Below are positions 46,723-58,029 of a DNA stretch of 64,000 nucleotides, piece after piece. This DNA is from Ceratotherium simum simum (lineage: Eukaryota > Chordata > Mammalia > Perissodactyla > Rhinocerotidae). The position numbers and the translations under genes are program-made. Position 1 is the stretch's first letter. Each line of letters begins with the position of its first letter. The stretch covers positions 11,673,596 through 11,737,595 of the forward strand of contig NW_004454173.1 in assembly GCF_000283155.1 (NCBI RefSeq). Direction: 5' to 3'. The notes below the pieces were generated by a model that worked only from the letters and a program-made list of their open reading frames with translations, ran no database searches and was not told where the DNA came from.

Positions 46723-48869
46723 CGTAAAGTGGGCAGTTAATAGCTGTTTCCTGAAAAACTGATTCTGTTGACAAATAAATTGGGAAATGCTGTTTTAAAT
46801 AAAATCAAATCAGTTTCTTTCATAAGCAAAAGCAACATGGAAATCTACAAATAAGAGTAGGGGAGGAGGGAAGCAGAGTATGTAGTATTTCTCAAACTTG
46901 GCTATGGAATCTTTTCTTTCTTTTTCTCTTTTTTTAATGGGCTCTTTTGTAGGACTAATATTCCAGGGAACATGACTTGTTGGTAAATACTGCTGAAAAG
47001 TAGTTGGTGATTTATATATATACAATGGGGAGAAAAAAATCCTGCTACTTAAAAAACCGTAGTAGAATTTCTCTCTGAGGGAAACCTGTTTTTTGTTTCA
47101 CAAAACACGTTAGTAGGACATTTGGCCATGAAAAGTTATCTTCCAAGAACTCAATCTGGAAGATGGAAAATAGAAACAAAGAAAGTGTTAAATAATTCTG
47201 CATAGTACAGTAAGGGCAATTTGGAGTTTGGGGCTAGTCTAAGAGGAAGGATTGAGATGGTAACAGACAGGAAAAGAGGGAGATGAGAGGGTACATGGGA
47301 GCTTGAGAAGAATCAAAGAAACCTGGTGGCGAAAGTTGGCCGTTATGAAACTGCCTACGGCAGAGAGGGCTACAGAACATCAGAACAATGACGGCCAATA
47401 CTGGCTACAAAATTCGTGGAGCCCATTGCAGTTGCAAAGGAAAATGTTCAAAATGCAGCAAAAGGTGCTGTTAAAGGTACTAAAATATAAAGCTTTTTCC
47501 TTTCAACTGCAGTCTCTCTCTCTCTCTTTCTGTCATGCTGTTTTTAAATTTGCTATTTAAAGTAGCGCTCCCTGGGGCATAGGGAATCCAGGAGGGCAGA
47601 TCTTTGCAGGCACGAGGCGGGTGGGGGGACACAAGGGCCAAGTCAGACCAGGCATCTCCCCCTCCCATGTGCCCACCACCCCAACCCATGTTGGACCGGC
47701 GAGAGTCAGAGGGTGGAGCATAGGTCGCTGGGTGAGGGTGGGGGGACATTGGGCAGAGATGGGACGTAGTTGGGTGGGGGGGTGTGGACAGCCAAAAACC
47801 CGGCCCAGGAAGGCAGGGTGTTGGTGGGAGGCAGGACTGAGTGTGAGTGGAGGCTCCAAGGCCCTGGCACACGTACCACTGACTCATCAGACTTCACTTA
47901 CAAACACAAATTCAAAGGTAAAATTATTAAGAATTTCAAGACGGTGACCATAGAGCATGAAACCCTAAGTGTGGGACCCGTCTGAGCACAGGGCCCTGTG
48001 GGACTGCCTTAGCTGCGCACCAGTGAAGCCAGCTCTGGTGATGCCTAATCACTTTTACTTTTTTAAAATAAATTATCCTGCACCTTTATTTCCACACCGT
48101 TGGTAAAAAGCTACTGCATGAACACCCTTGTGTTGGGCCAGCGGTTGCCTTGACAAATTAAAAGCAAAAGGGACTGATTTCCTTGTTTGGGTCCACGCCA
48201 GCCAAGGGAACAAAACAGTAGTAAGGAGGCAAGGCTAGACGGAGACTCAGATTTCAGCGTAAACAAGAAATTGGATGAGAGGTGGCCTTGAGAGCACAGT
48301 CCCACTGGGAGCATGCAGACATTTTGGGTTTCCAACCATGTGAGTCACCAGAGCCAGCTGAAGGACTTGGAGACAGCCAGATGGCCAATGCTTGGGTTTT
48401 TCATAGTGGGACTTATGTTTTATGGCGAATATGTTAAAAATGTGTAAAGATCATCTAAGGATATTTAATAGTCTATTTTTACTGTGTACATTTCTCTACG
48501 ATAGAAGTAAATCTAACTGTGGTGTTGTGCTCCCTTAATTTGTCACTGTTAATAATTGGTGACAGGAATCAGCAGAGAGGAATGGTGATAAATCTTAGGT
48601 CAAGTTCTGGTTTCTACTTTGTGCCTCCACTTCCATGTGACTTGGGAGAGGAGCTGGCTACATGCCAAGAGGCACTCTCCCCAAATGAAGAACATATAAT
48701 GCATCTTTTACAGAAAAAATCCTCAACAAGTGAGAGTAGAATCATTTCTGCCCGAGAAGCCTGGCTTTGATGAAAATAGACGGATGGAGAACACAGGGAA
48801 AGAGAGGCGGTGACCACGTTTAGCTCACCTGCCCGGGTTGACGGTGTTGAATAAACAAGAAATAAATGG

Positions 48870-49095
48870 CTGATATAAACCACTGTTTATTGAACACTTT
48901 CCAAGTGTCAGGCATTCTGCCAAGTCATTCTCATGCATTATCTCACTTAATTGCCATATTGATCCTATGAGGTGAATTATCTCCAACTTTACACTTGAGA
49001 AAACTGAGAGGTTGCACTTGCACATGGTCATATAGCCAGTACGTGCCAGAGCCCTGATTCAAACCCAGGTCTATCTGCTTGCAGCAAAGTCCAAC
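48870..49095 (-). repeat. MIR SINE
   Basis: Antisense MIR with GAGAAAACTGAGAGGTTGCA and GATTCAAACCCAGGTCTATC. Confidence 0.82.
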
Positions 49096-50017
49096 CTCTT
49101 CAGTCACGTCTGAGAAAATGAGCTTATCCCAGCTCTGCCAAGAGTTGAAATTCTTCTTACCCTTTAATGTCCATATCCAGAAGGTCCTGAAGCTGCTTAG
49201 AAATTTTGTTAATAGTGAAGACCTAAGATAAATCACTATTCCAATCACCAAACATAAAATAGAGTCAATGGAGGGGATCGTTGGCATTGGTATCTAACGT
49301 TATTCCTTTGAGTTGAGGTGTTTTACACCAAAGATTGAGGACTGAGATCATGTCTCTGCTGCCTCATTTTATCCTCAATGTCTTACACATGGCAGTCCCT
49401 TAATAAATGCTAGAGAACGTAATGCTTAGAGGGGAACCTTAAGATTGTTGTTCATCTTGAAGCTTTTGGTAGATAATGTGATACAGAGCTGTCTTAGGAT
49501 AGATAATAATTTATAAAGAAAATTTTGGCTATAATTTGCTGTTGAGTTAATCTATGATTTAAAATAAAATGGTATTTAAATAAAAATGATTTGAAATTAA
49601 AGAGTAAACATTTTAAAAAGTTATCCAGCTCACCCTCTTCATTGTGTGGCAAGGTAACGCTCCAAAGGGGACAAATGGCTGGTCCAAGTCTCCCACCCAA
49701 GTCTCAGTAGCTGACTCGCCTGTTACTTCACTGAGGTTAGAAAAGCCTTTCAGGCTCATTCTAGAAACTTGGGATTTGTCCTCTCCTTCAAGCTCCACGT
49801 GCACCTGTCACCAGGTTCTATCATCTAAGTATCTCTTGAATCTGTCCCTTTCCCACTGAAAGGGGAACTATTGCGTGAGTCCCTGTGCCCCAGGGCACCC
49901 AGCACACTTGGGTGCAATGTTTCTAAAAGGAAAAGGCGGTGCTTCCTCTCCTCTGCTTAAAATCCCTTGAGGCTCCTGAAAGTCTAGAGCCGCATACCCA
50001 GCAATGGCAACAATGGC

Positions 50018-50486
50018 AAAGCCAACATGGCAGCCACTAGCCATGTGGCTATCGAGCACTTGAAATGTAGCTAGTGTGACTGTGGAACGGAGTTTTTAAT
50101 TTTACTTAATTTTAATTAATACCCATATCTTTTTTTTTTTTTTTTTTGGTGAGGAAGATCAGCCCTGAGCTAACATCCATGCTAATCCTCCTCTTTTTTT
50201 TTTTTGCTGAGGAAGACGGGCTCTGAGCTAACATCTATTGCCAATCCTCCTCCATTTTTTTTCCCCAAAGCCCCAGCAGATAGTTGTATGTCACAGTTGC
50301 ACATCCTTCTAGTTGCTGTATGTGGGACGCGGCCTCAGCATGGCCGGAGAAGCGGTGTGTCTGTACGCACCCGGGATCCGAACCCAGGCTGCCAGTAGCG
50401 GAGCGCACGCACTTAACCGCTAAGCCACGGGGCCAGCCCCAACTAATACCCATATCTGGCTAACGGCTACTGTATTGGACAGCACA
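50018..50486. mobile_element. hAT-like element with ATTGGACAGCACAG end, split by an ERE
   Basis: Contains ATGGCAGCCACTAGCCATGT, GAGCACTTGAAATGTAGCTA and an ATTGGACAGCACAG end. Same family as the element around 6943-7530, in opposite orientation. Confidence 0.6.
50131..50440 (-). mobile_element. ERE SINE (equine tRNA-derived)
   Basis: Antisense ERE from a 17-T run to GGGGCCAGCCCC. 17-bp target duplication with one mismatch: AATTAATACCCATATCT (50114-50130) and AACTAATACCCATATCT (50441-50457). Two tail segments (50200s) suggest a small internal duplication. Confidence 0.96.
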
Positions 50487-51119
50487 GGTCTGGGATGACA
50501 TGGAAATTACCTAGTGTGGCCCACAAGGCCCTTCATCATTTTGCCCCTATGCCCCTTTCCTGGTCTCATTTCCTATAGCTCACCACTCCACACTCTGGGT
50601 TCCCGCTGAACTGCTTGCTTTTTTCTATATGCACACACTACGTTTCTTCTCCTGGAATATCCTATCCTGCTTCATTTGCCTGACGAAGTTCCTACTCAGC
50701 TTTCAAGACTCACCTGAAATACCTTTTCCTCTGTGAGGCCTCCCTGTACTCCCTCAGGATGAGTTCATATTCCTCCTCTGGGCTCCCACCAGGCCACTGC
50801 ACAACTCCAGGGGGCACCATTTACATTGGAGTTCATGTGAGTGGCACCTTCTGGATTTGTGCAGTACACAGCACATGCAGCTTTACGGTGGTCAAAGTCC
50901 AAACTTGTTTTATGCATGTTGCTATTTTGATATAATACTTCTATTCAGTTCATTCATTCATTCATAAGGCACTGGGTGTGGCTTGCATATGACTATAGTC
51001 TTTTTGTTCCTATGTCTTACTCCTGTGCCTCTCTGTGAGTCCCTGCAGGCAGGGACCTTGTATCCCTAAAACCTGGCTGAGTGCCTGGCACATGGTAGAA
51101 ATTCAAAAAATATCTTTCA

Positions 51120-51460
51120 AAGCAGTGGCTGGCAAACCACAGCTCGCAGACCAAATCTAGGCCTCCACCTGCTTTTGTACAGCCTGTGAGCTAAGAAGAG
51201 TTTTTACATTTTTAAGTGGTTGGAGAAAAACCAAAAGGAGAATAATGTTTTGTGATGTGAAAATCATGTAAATCCAGATTTCGGTACCCATACATAGTGT
51301 TTCATTGGCACACAGACACATCGTTCATGTAAATATTGTCTGTGGCTGTTTTTGCCTTACAACTGCAGACTTGGGAAGTTGCAACAGAGACTGTGTGGCT
51401 CACGAAACTGAAAATATTTACTATCTGGCCCTTTACAGAAAAAGTTTGCTGACCTGTGTA
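51120..51460. mobile_element. hAT-type DNA transposon, copy 2
   Basis: Begins AGCAGTGGCTGGCAAACCAC and ends AAAAAGTTTGCTGACCTGTG. Inside, TCATTGGCACACAGACACAT and GAAAATATTTACTATCTGGC parallel copy 1. Confidence 0.72.
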
Positions 51461-52004
51461 TTGAAGGAATACATGAACAGACTCCCTCCACCTCAGAGCT
51501 CAGCTCCTCCTCCTCCATCTTTCAGTCCTGGCAACCTGCTTCAGAGGAAGACGTGGCCCTGGTCCTTGCCAAGCCCCATGTTATAGATCCTTACTCCCTG
51601 GCCCCCTCTGGTACCTTGACCCATCAATGGTGCTGCTCACTCATTTATCCCAAGTTATTCTCGCCTCACACTCTGTGCTCCAGAAATATCAGATGGCTCG
51701 AGGTTCCCCCAAACTATGTATTTTCTGCCTTTCCTTGATAATCCTGATACCCAAGATTCCCTTTTTCCCTGCTTCCAGCTTTTCATCCTCCCTCCCCTGC
51801 AACCCATACACCTCTGCCTGGGGATCTTCTAGGACCCAGAGGAGATAAACTAAATCCCAGGAAATCTTTCTCAATGCCTCCTTCTCAGACAGATTTAATC
51901 ACTTGCTCCCTGCAAGTTCAGACTCTTTGCATACTAGTCTAGGAAAGACCACACTATGTCCTAGCAAATGGCATGTGTTCAACTCCTTCCCTACATCTCA
52001 TTAA

Positions 52005-52140
52005 TTAACTGACACACGCATCTCAGATATTTGCTGAGTGTCACTATGCGCCAGGCACTGTTTGGGGTGCTTGACTGAGTCAGATGTGGTCCTTGCTTTG
52101 TCTAGCTGAGGAGACAGTTATTAAACCCAAAAATGAATGC
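52005..52140 (-). repeat. L2 LINE 3' end fragment
   Basis: Antisense L2: GCGCCAGGCACTGTTTGGGG, then GGTGCTTGACTGAGTCAG. Confidence 0.65.
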
Positions 52141-52289
52141 ATTTTATACATTGTGAGAAGTGTCACAGAGGAAAAAATAGGATGCTTCGAGAAGCGTTAT
52201 CTGGCAGGCATACAAGAGACCTTCAGCTGTTGGCTGAATTGGTGTTGAATAGAAAGAGATGGGTCTAAAGAGATGGCCCAGTCAAACCC

Positions 52290-52430
52290 TTTTCCTTTAA
52301 AGTGAGGAATTGAGGCGTAGAGATGCTACGTGGCTCGCCTATTGTCACACCCAGTGTCAACAATAGCCGCGTGCAGTCAGTTATTTGAATTCAGTTGGAC
52401 GACTCCTAGTCTGGTGGTCTTCATGTTACC
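52290..52430 (-). repeat. MIR SINE fragment
   Basis: Antisense MIR: GTGAGGAATTGAGGCGTAGA, then diverged sequence ending near AGTCTGGTGGTC. Confidence 0.5.
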
Positions 52431-52639
52431 CCGTTGACTGTATTGTCCGGTGAATCTTCTCATCAATAGCCATCAAGTGCCTGTGTGAGAACTTTATACG
52501 CATGTTTTAATAACTCGCTCACCTATATTTGATACCAGTGGTGACAGCAAAGCAAAGATAGGATGAGATCAGAACCTGCACGAAGCTTCGGGAGAAGTGG
52601 TATGGAGAAAGTCCAATGAGTATAAAAGCAAACTCGAGT

Positions 52640-53690
52640 CATTTCAGCATCTTTCAGTTTAAATTGCACTCGGAACAGAAAGCTGCTTATGGTTGAAACG
52701 GAGGGTTCACTTCTGCTTTGGCGTACACGCAGTGTGGCGGTAACTTTTATTCCACTGTGCAAATAAATATGCAGGATTTGAATGTAATGTAAATAGAATT
52801 AGAGAAAACTTAGCTGGCCAGGGAGATGTTGACACTGTTGCTGTTAGAGAGACTCTAGATATGCAGTCGGAGGAACTTAGTGAAGGTGGACTTGTCAGTA
52901 TAAAGGAGCAAAGTGGTTGTGACAAGAAGGGGGAAGGTGTACCAGAGAAAGTGACATCAGCAAAAAAGCTGGACATTAAAGGGACTCTTCAAGATATTTC
53001 ACACCGTTGAAAGTGCAACGGATAAAATGTTGGAAAGATCCAAAGGAGCATGAGAATTCACTGAAGCATATAGACCATGCTTGCTCTATATCGTAAATTA
53101 TACGATGAGAAAAAGAAGGCAAGCACTGTTCGAACTGCTCTTGATAAGTTTTTTACAAAGAAATAGGACATATTAACTCTCAACATTACTAATGTTTTAA
53201 ATAACAATGTACTATATAAATATTAGAGTTACTATTTTTTAAATTTCCCTCTACATTTATAAGTGACAGTAGGAGGGTTTTTAGGGGCTGGCCTGATGGC
53301 ACAAGCGGTTAGGGGTGCGCGTTCCGCTGCGGCGGCCCGGGGTTCACCGGTTCGGATCCCAGGCACGCACCAATGCACAGCTTGGCAAGCCATGCTGTGG
53401 CGGCGTCCCATATAAAGTGGAGGAAGATGGGCACGGATGTTAGCCCAGGGCCAGTCTTCCTCAGCAAAAAAAGAGGAGGATTGGCACATGTTAGCACAGG
53501 GCTGATCTTCCTCACACACACAAAAAAGGGTTTTTAATGTTTTGACAAAAAATTTAAAGGTCATGGAACAATCATTAATTTTTCCCATTTATTATTTAGG
53601 TCACTTTGAATGGTTTCAGCCTGCACAGTCATTTTTATGGTCTTACACTGCCATGCAAAGTGAGGATTGCCTGTATATCTTCATGGAAGG
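52640..53690 (+). mobile_element. Tigger (pogo-like) DNA transposon relic with transposase C-terminus
   Basis: Plus-strand frames give MQSEELSEGGLVSIKEQSG (from 52861) and, after stops, LYDEKKKASTVRTALDKFF (near 53090-53160). The latter matches the Tigger/TIGD transposase C-terminal pattern LY-EKKKAS-QTSLD-FF. Further on, GGTCACTTTGAATGG and an end reading GTGAGGATTGCCTGTA fit the 3' terminus. The ERE at 53284-53526 interrupts the non-coding tail. Truncated at the 5' side and full of stops; not a domesticated gene. Confidence 0.75.
53284..53526 (+). mobile_element. ERE SINE inserted in a Tigger relic
   Basis: Sense ERE starting GGGGCTGGCCTGATGGCACA with a CACACA-A tail. Target duplication AGGGTTTTTA at 53274-53283 and 53527-53536. 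Confidence 0.95.
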
Positions 53691-53699
53691 GTATAACAG

Positions 53700-54215
53700 A
53701 CTTTTTTGTTGTCGTTGTTTTATATTGTGGTAAAATATACCTAACATAAAATTTACCATTTTAATCATTTTTAAGTGTACAATTTAATGACATTAAGTAC
53801 ATTCAGTATTGTGCAACCATCACCACCATCCATCTCCAGAACTTTTTCATCATACTAGACTTAAACTCCGTACCCAGTAAACAACAAGTCCTCATTCCCC
53901 TCTCCCCCCAGCCTCTCGCAACCACCTTTCTACTTTCTGTCTCTGTGGATTCACCTATTCTAGGTACCTCATACAAGTGGAATCATACAATATTTGTCCT
54001 TTTGCATCTGGCTTATTTCACTGACCATAAAGTTTTCAAGGTTCATCCATGTGGTAGCATGTGTCAATATTTCATTCCTTTTTATGGCCAAATAATGTTC
54101 TATTCTACATATATGCCACATTTTGTGTATCCATTCATCTGTTGATGGACACTTGGGTTGCCTCCACCTTTTAGCTATTGTGAATAATGCTGCTGTGAAT
54201 ATGGGTGTCCTATGA
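53700..54215 (-). mobile_element. L1M 3'-region fragment
   Basis: Antisense L1: AAAATTTACCATTTTAATCA, CATCTGTTGATGGACACTTG and AATAATGCTGCTGTGAATAT. The open frame at 53945 is an artefact of this repeat. Confidence 0.88.
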
Positions 54216-54352
54216 GAGACTTTTAAGAGTAGTTATCTCTGGAAAGTGGGACCAGGGCTCAGAGAGTACTTTTGCTCTTCACTTTATACTCTTCTGTATA
54301 ATTTGAAATTTTTTTAAAACTATGAGCACATGATATTTTAAAAATAAACATA
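54215..54352 (+). repeat. L1 3'-end fragment
   Basis: Resembles the sense L1 tail, with AGTTATCTCTGGAAAGTGGG and TACTCTTCTGTATAATTTG. Confidence 0.5.
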
Positions 54353-55582
54353 TCAATAACATATAGTATTGGAGAATTTGGAAACTCCTATGACATAGGA
54401 TTGGGTTAAATGTGGATAGTATGTGTGAAGGCACCAAGCTTGGAGCTGGAGGATAGAAGGCACACGATGCCTGCTACTTACATGGGAGTCAGAATCCCAG
54501 ATACCCCCTTGTGGAGAGAGGGCATGGGAGTGCTCTAGACTGGTGCAAGGGTAGGGCTCAAAGCCAGAAAATATGGGATTGCCCTAGAATTTTCTTTGGT
54601 GACCCATGTGGAGGCTGCTATCTCCATTTTGATCCTTCCCAAGAAATCCAAGGACTGGTGCTGCTCCATGGCCATCTCAGCTTCCGACCTGCACTCTCAC
54701 CTGGGCTTGTCCTTCTCAACCGCCAACACCAGGTCTCAGGCAGCACACCATTCTCAAAGCGCCTGTTCTGACCCTTCTGCCCTCAGGACCCTGCTGATAC
54801 TGTCGTTAGTCATAACAAGTTCATGTGTTCTCTCCTGGCCATAGAGTTGCACTATAAATGTAAAAATTATTTTTAACGATGACAATTCTGTGACAAAACC
54901 ATTGGCACTTCTTTTCCAGTGACCATGGCAGACACTACTGACACGGACATCCTCCTGCTGAGCCCAGAAACGCCTCAGAACCTTTCTGAAAAAATCTATG
55001 CTCAATAATCTGGAGTTGTAACTTGCAGTGAAACTTATTTGCCATCCCTGTGACCCAAAGAGTGAACTTCTTGGTCTAAATTTCAGGTGTTGGGGCAGGG
55101 GTGTGGAAGGGAGCTTGGGGGGCAGGCCTTGCAGCACCTCTGAACTCATGCTGTGGATCTAGAGGCTCCTTAGTGATGCATCACACCTGTGGAGCTCGCC
55201 AGATTTGAAGATACGAAGGTCACTCTGTGGACACTCAGCTAAAAGGGAGGCCTCAAGCCGCCAATTGTGGGTGCATCTCCTGACACCACAGGTAAGCCCT
55301 GAGATGTGAAATGCATGTGGCATCCTCACACCTTCCGTGCCTGTTCTAGGAAGGAGCAAGAGGGCTTGTAGCCCAACTTACAGCCATAAGCAGGTCTGGG
55401 AAACTGGGCTACGTTGTGTCAACGCTCACCCTGCTTCTACTGGCCCTCCCTGTGCATTAATAAGATTCCCAGTGCTTGTAGATCCCATCTGGGAGGGAGG
55501 CAGAGAAAATTTACCATAAGAAAAAAAACGAAACAAGAGATAGGGAAATCAAATTGTCTGCTTTTGTCACACTGGAGCATGT

Positions 55583-55658
55583 CTTGTTGGTAGGAGGACC
55601 AGGAGGCCCACGCTCTGCGGCGTTTGCCTTGGCCAGCTGAACAGAGTGAGGATTCCCA
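55583..55658 (+). pseudogene. second B-box fragment, inverted relative to the first
   Basis: This segment aligns with the reverse complement of 56346-56421 at roughly 85-90% by eye, including an unbroken GGCCAGCTGAACAGAGTGAG and GATTCCCA. In frame it gives TLCGVCLGQLNRVRIP, against LVLCRLCLGQLNRVRIP for the other copy. Flanks diverge on both sides. It may come from an inverted duplication or from a second TRIM relic. Confidence 0.75.
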
Positions 55659-55879
55659 GTGGTTCTGGCTATAGACTTCCTAGATCAAGCTGTGTCCACT
55701 GAACAGTGTAGATGGAACCATTACCCCCCTGCCACTGGCAATTTTTAAATTTGATTTTCTGGATCTTTGTTGTCCTAGCACTGGAGATGCATCTTCTGTA
55801 AGGGCTAGCCTTACAGAAACCAGGCTCTGTTAATTCAGATGTTTATCCGCCACTAATGACACTAGTAATAAATAATAAG

Positions 55880-56130
55880 AGTAGCAATTATCAGGAGTTT
55901 GGTATGTGCCAGGCACCATGCCAAGTACTTTATAAATATTACCTCACTTAAGCCTTACAACTACCCAAAGGGGGAGGAACTACTGTCATCATTTTGTACA
56001 CGAGGAAATGGGAGCTTAGAGAGGTCAAGACGTTTGTCCAAGGTGACTCCTAGGGGAAGAGGCAGAGCACGGATTTGAACCCAGGTATGACTAACTCAGA
56101 TCCCTGACTTTTAACCACCAGGCCACTTGA
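55880..56130 (-). repeat. MIR SINE
   Basis: Antisense, nearly full length: TATGTGCCAGGCACCATGCC, ACGAGGAAATGGGAGCTTAG and GGATTTGAACCCAGGTATGA. It lies between the two inverted B-box fragments. Confidence 0.88.
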
Positions 56131-56345
56131 ACAAATGACTTTCTCCTGTAAAGCTCTTAATAACTCTGTGAATATGATGGGCAGCTGTCTGGTGGCTGAT
56201 GTGGGGAAAATATTCCAGCCCCTTAAAACTAGGCATTGCCTGTCAGATTCCCTTCCCTTCCCCTTTCTTTCCCTCTCTCTGCCTGTCTCCAGCGTAAACC
56301 CCCTTCTCCATCACTGTCCCCCAAACTCATGCTGGCCCACGTGAA

Positions 56346-56450
56346 TGGGAATCCTCACTCTGTTCAGCTGGCCGAGGCAAAGCCTACAGAGCACGAGCTT
56401 CCTGGTCCTCCTCACCAACAGCTTTGTGTCTTCCAGGTGCTTCTGACAGA
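56346..56450 (-). pseudogene. TRIM B-box relic
   Basis: A third frame reads CQKHLEDTKLLVRRTRKLVLCRLC, shown here as CQKHLEDTKLL plus LVLCRLC. It follows the B-box2 order C-x2-H-x(n)-C-x2-C. It comes after FRPNRQLGN with another frame change. The end of the B-box is not recognisable. A diverged inverted copy lies at 55583-55658. Confidence 0.75.
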
Positions 56451-56503
56451 CCTCGAGGTGCAAGGACCCTGCTCCTCCCCCTTCAGCAGCAGCCTGGTGA
56501 CAT

Positions 56504-56773
56504 TCACCGCATTTCCCAGCTGCCTGTTTGGTCTGAAGCTCTCTGCCTGAGGCTCTGGTGGCCCTGGGGACAAGGGGCAGAAGGGACAGGCAAGGCCCCA
56601 TCCCAGCAGTGGGTGAGGTGGGCCTGGCAGAAGTCATGGCCACACTCTGTGATCATTGGGTCTTGGAAGAATTCGGGGCAGATGAAGCAGGTGGCTTCCT
56701 CCTTGGGGTGGGTGAGCTGGTCGGCAGCAGCCATGGCTTCCAAGGCCAGAGGAACAGAAGAGTTCAGTTTCAC
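56504..56773 (-). pseudogene. TRIM RING domain relic
   Basis: An open frame reads MAAADQLTHPKEEATC (Met at 56732-56734, in a GCCATGG context), then FICPEFFQDPMITECGHDFC. This fits the TRIM RING spacing C-x2-C-x11-C-x-H-x2-C. The sixth ligand position is His instead of Cys (FCQAH), and the CPxC pair has become CPQG. Frame is lost near 56545: the expected FRPNRQLGN motif lies at 56511-56540 in another frame. A RING without these ligands should not fold normally. Family assignment is strong; function is not expected. Confidence 0.85.
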
Positions 56774-58029
56774 TTTCCTTTCTCCACACCCTCTCCATCG
56801 TCTCCTCTGAGCTGAACGTGCCGGCTGCGGCCTCTCAGACCACCCCCTACAAGTAATCTGAGGCTTTTGGCTTTTGGTTCCTTTCAGTTTCCCAATCAGA
56901 AGCTGCTTCTCTCAGCTCTGAAGTAGGCCTGCGGGACCCTCTGTAACTGGGAAGGAGACTGTTAGGGTGGGGAAACCAGCAGGGGTTTATCCCTGAGCAC
57001 TATCCACAGGCCCAAGGGGCTCCCCATTTGGCAGATCAGGATCTTTGAAAAGTGATTTGCCAGAACTGCTTTGCTGGCCACAGAAGATGTGAACCCATGA
57101 GGGATGTGATAGTTGCTTCCCATGGTGATGCTACCGACCCCACAGAGCTCCTGCTGCTCCAGGCCCCAGGCAGGGCCGGAAGTCTGGTTTCCTGAGGGTT
57201 AGGAAGGACTCTAAGAAGTTGGCAGGGTGACTTTGTCTGAGTCATGTCCCAAGAGAATTTGGGAGAAGTGCTTTTCTAAAACTTTTCTTCCTGGAAAATT
57301 AGACTTTGCATTCAATATGGAGTGGGCGACAGGGAGATAGCAGGGAGGCTGTGCTTTTCCAGGGGCATTCTCACTGACAGGTGACACCTAAGCCTTGTGG
57401 AGAAGCGAGTTGGGCATAAGGGTTGAGCTGGATGTCCTGGGTTCTGGTGGTGACTGCTGATGGACATAATTAAATTATCATGATAGTCTCAGAGCTTAGA
57501 GCTCCTGCCTCTACATCGCCTTCTGCCCCTGGAAGGGGAGGCTGTGTGCATGCTGGTGGTGGTTGGTGGGGGTGAGGGGGAGTGGCTGGAGGGGTCTTGT
57601 CCCAGTCTAGGTTCTAGAGCCCTAGACTGAAATCAGAGAATTGCTATTCTTGGGCGCTGGGAGGTGCACGTACAAAGAGGAGATCATAAGAAGGTGATGT
57701 GCCTTACAGAGAGCTGGAGATGGCCCAACATCTGTACCTAGATGGAAGACCTGATGAGGGGGTCCTGGTGAAGAGGTGGGAAAAGGCCTCAGGGTTGGCC
57801 GCTCCGAAGCACAGCTCCACTTGAGAGAAAAGTCCTGGCTGGTGGGTGCTGACCCTGGAATGGCTGAGCAGGACTGAAAGTTCAGTGAAAAGAGACAGTT
57901 GCCCACAGGGGTGCGAAAGCACTGCAAACCCCACTTGCTGAGCCCAGCCAGGCTGTCCCACTGCTGCAGCTCGGCTGGAGAGCAGAGTGTTGGGTGGCCT
58001 GTTTCAGGAGCCCCTTGTCTCTCATTACC

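Larger units (their letters stand above)
49870..51115 (+). repeat. L2 LINE 3' region, split by a hAT element
   Basis: Sense L2 begins near 49935 (TGCTTAAAATCCCTTGAGGC). It resumes at about 50488 with GTGTGGCCCACAAGGCCCTT and ends with GGCTGAGTGCCTGGCACATG near 51080. The intervening 50018-50486 is a DNA transposon that itself holds an ERE. Confidence 0.75.
43100..56340. other. former intronic space of the TRIM relic and surrounding repeats
   Basis: Besides the listed repeats and the inverted B-box copy I see no exon. The plus-strand frame at 45992-46234 (MRKWEEFKERDIFCC start) and the proline-rich or glycine-rich frames at 47480-47947 have no family signature. The missing coiled-coil exon would be expected here but was not recognised. 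Confidence 0.6.
41320..56773 (-). pseudogene. TRIM-family E3 ubiquitin ligase relic (RING to SPRY)
   Basis: Pieces of a tripartite-motif gene lie in the correct order on the minus strand: RING (56504-56773), a post-RING arginine/asparagine motif and B-box (56346-56540), a 23-nt microexon (43076-43098), its downstream acceptor with a CD/CE-type junction (42930), and a B30.2/SPRY exon (41320-41764). TRIM proteins of this class are E3 ligases, with SPRY as the target-binding end. Each piece is broken: two RING zinc ligands are replaced and there are frameshifts and stops. Because splice sites remain, this is an unprocessed relic, not a retrocopy. The coiled-coil exon (usually 231 nt) was not found. 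The closest paralogue cannot be named. That the RING and SPRY ends belonged to one gene is inferred from strand, order and exon types. Confidence 0.7.

Noticed and set aside
47480..47947. Overlapping proline-rich and glycine-rich frames on both strands
   Set aside because: They come from a G-rich, low-complexity segment with TGGGTGGGGG runs; no family match.
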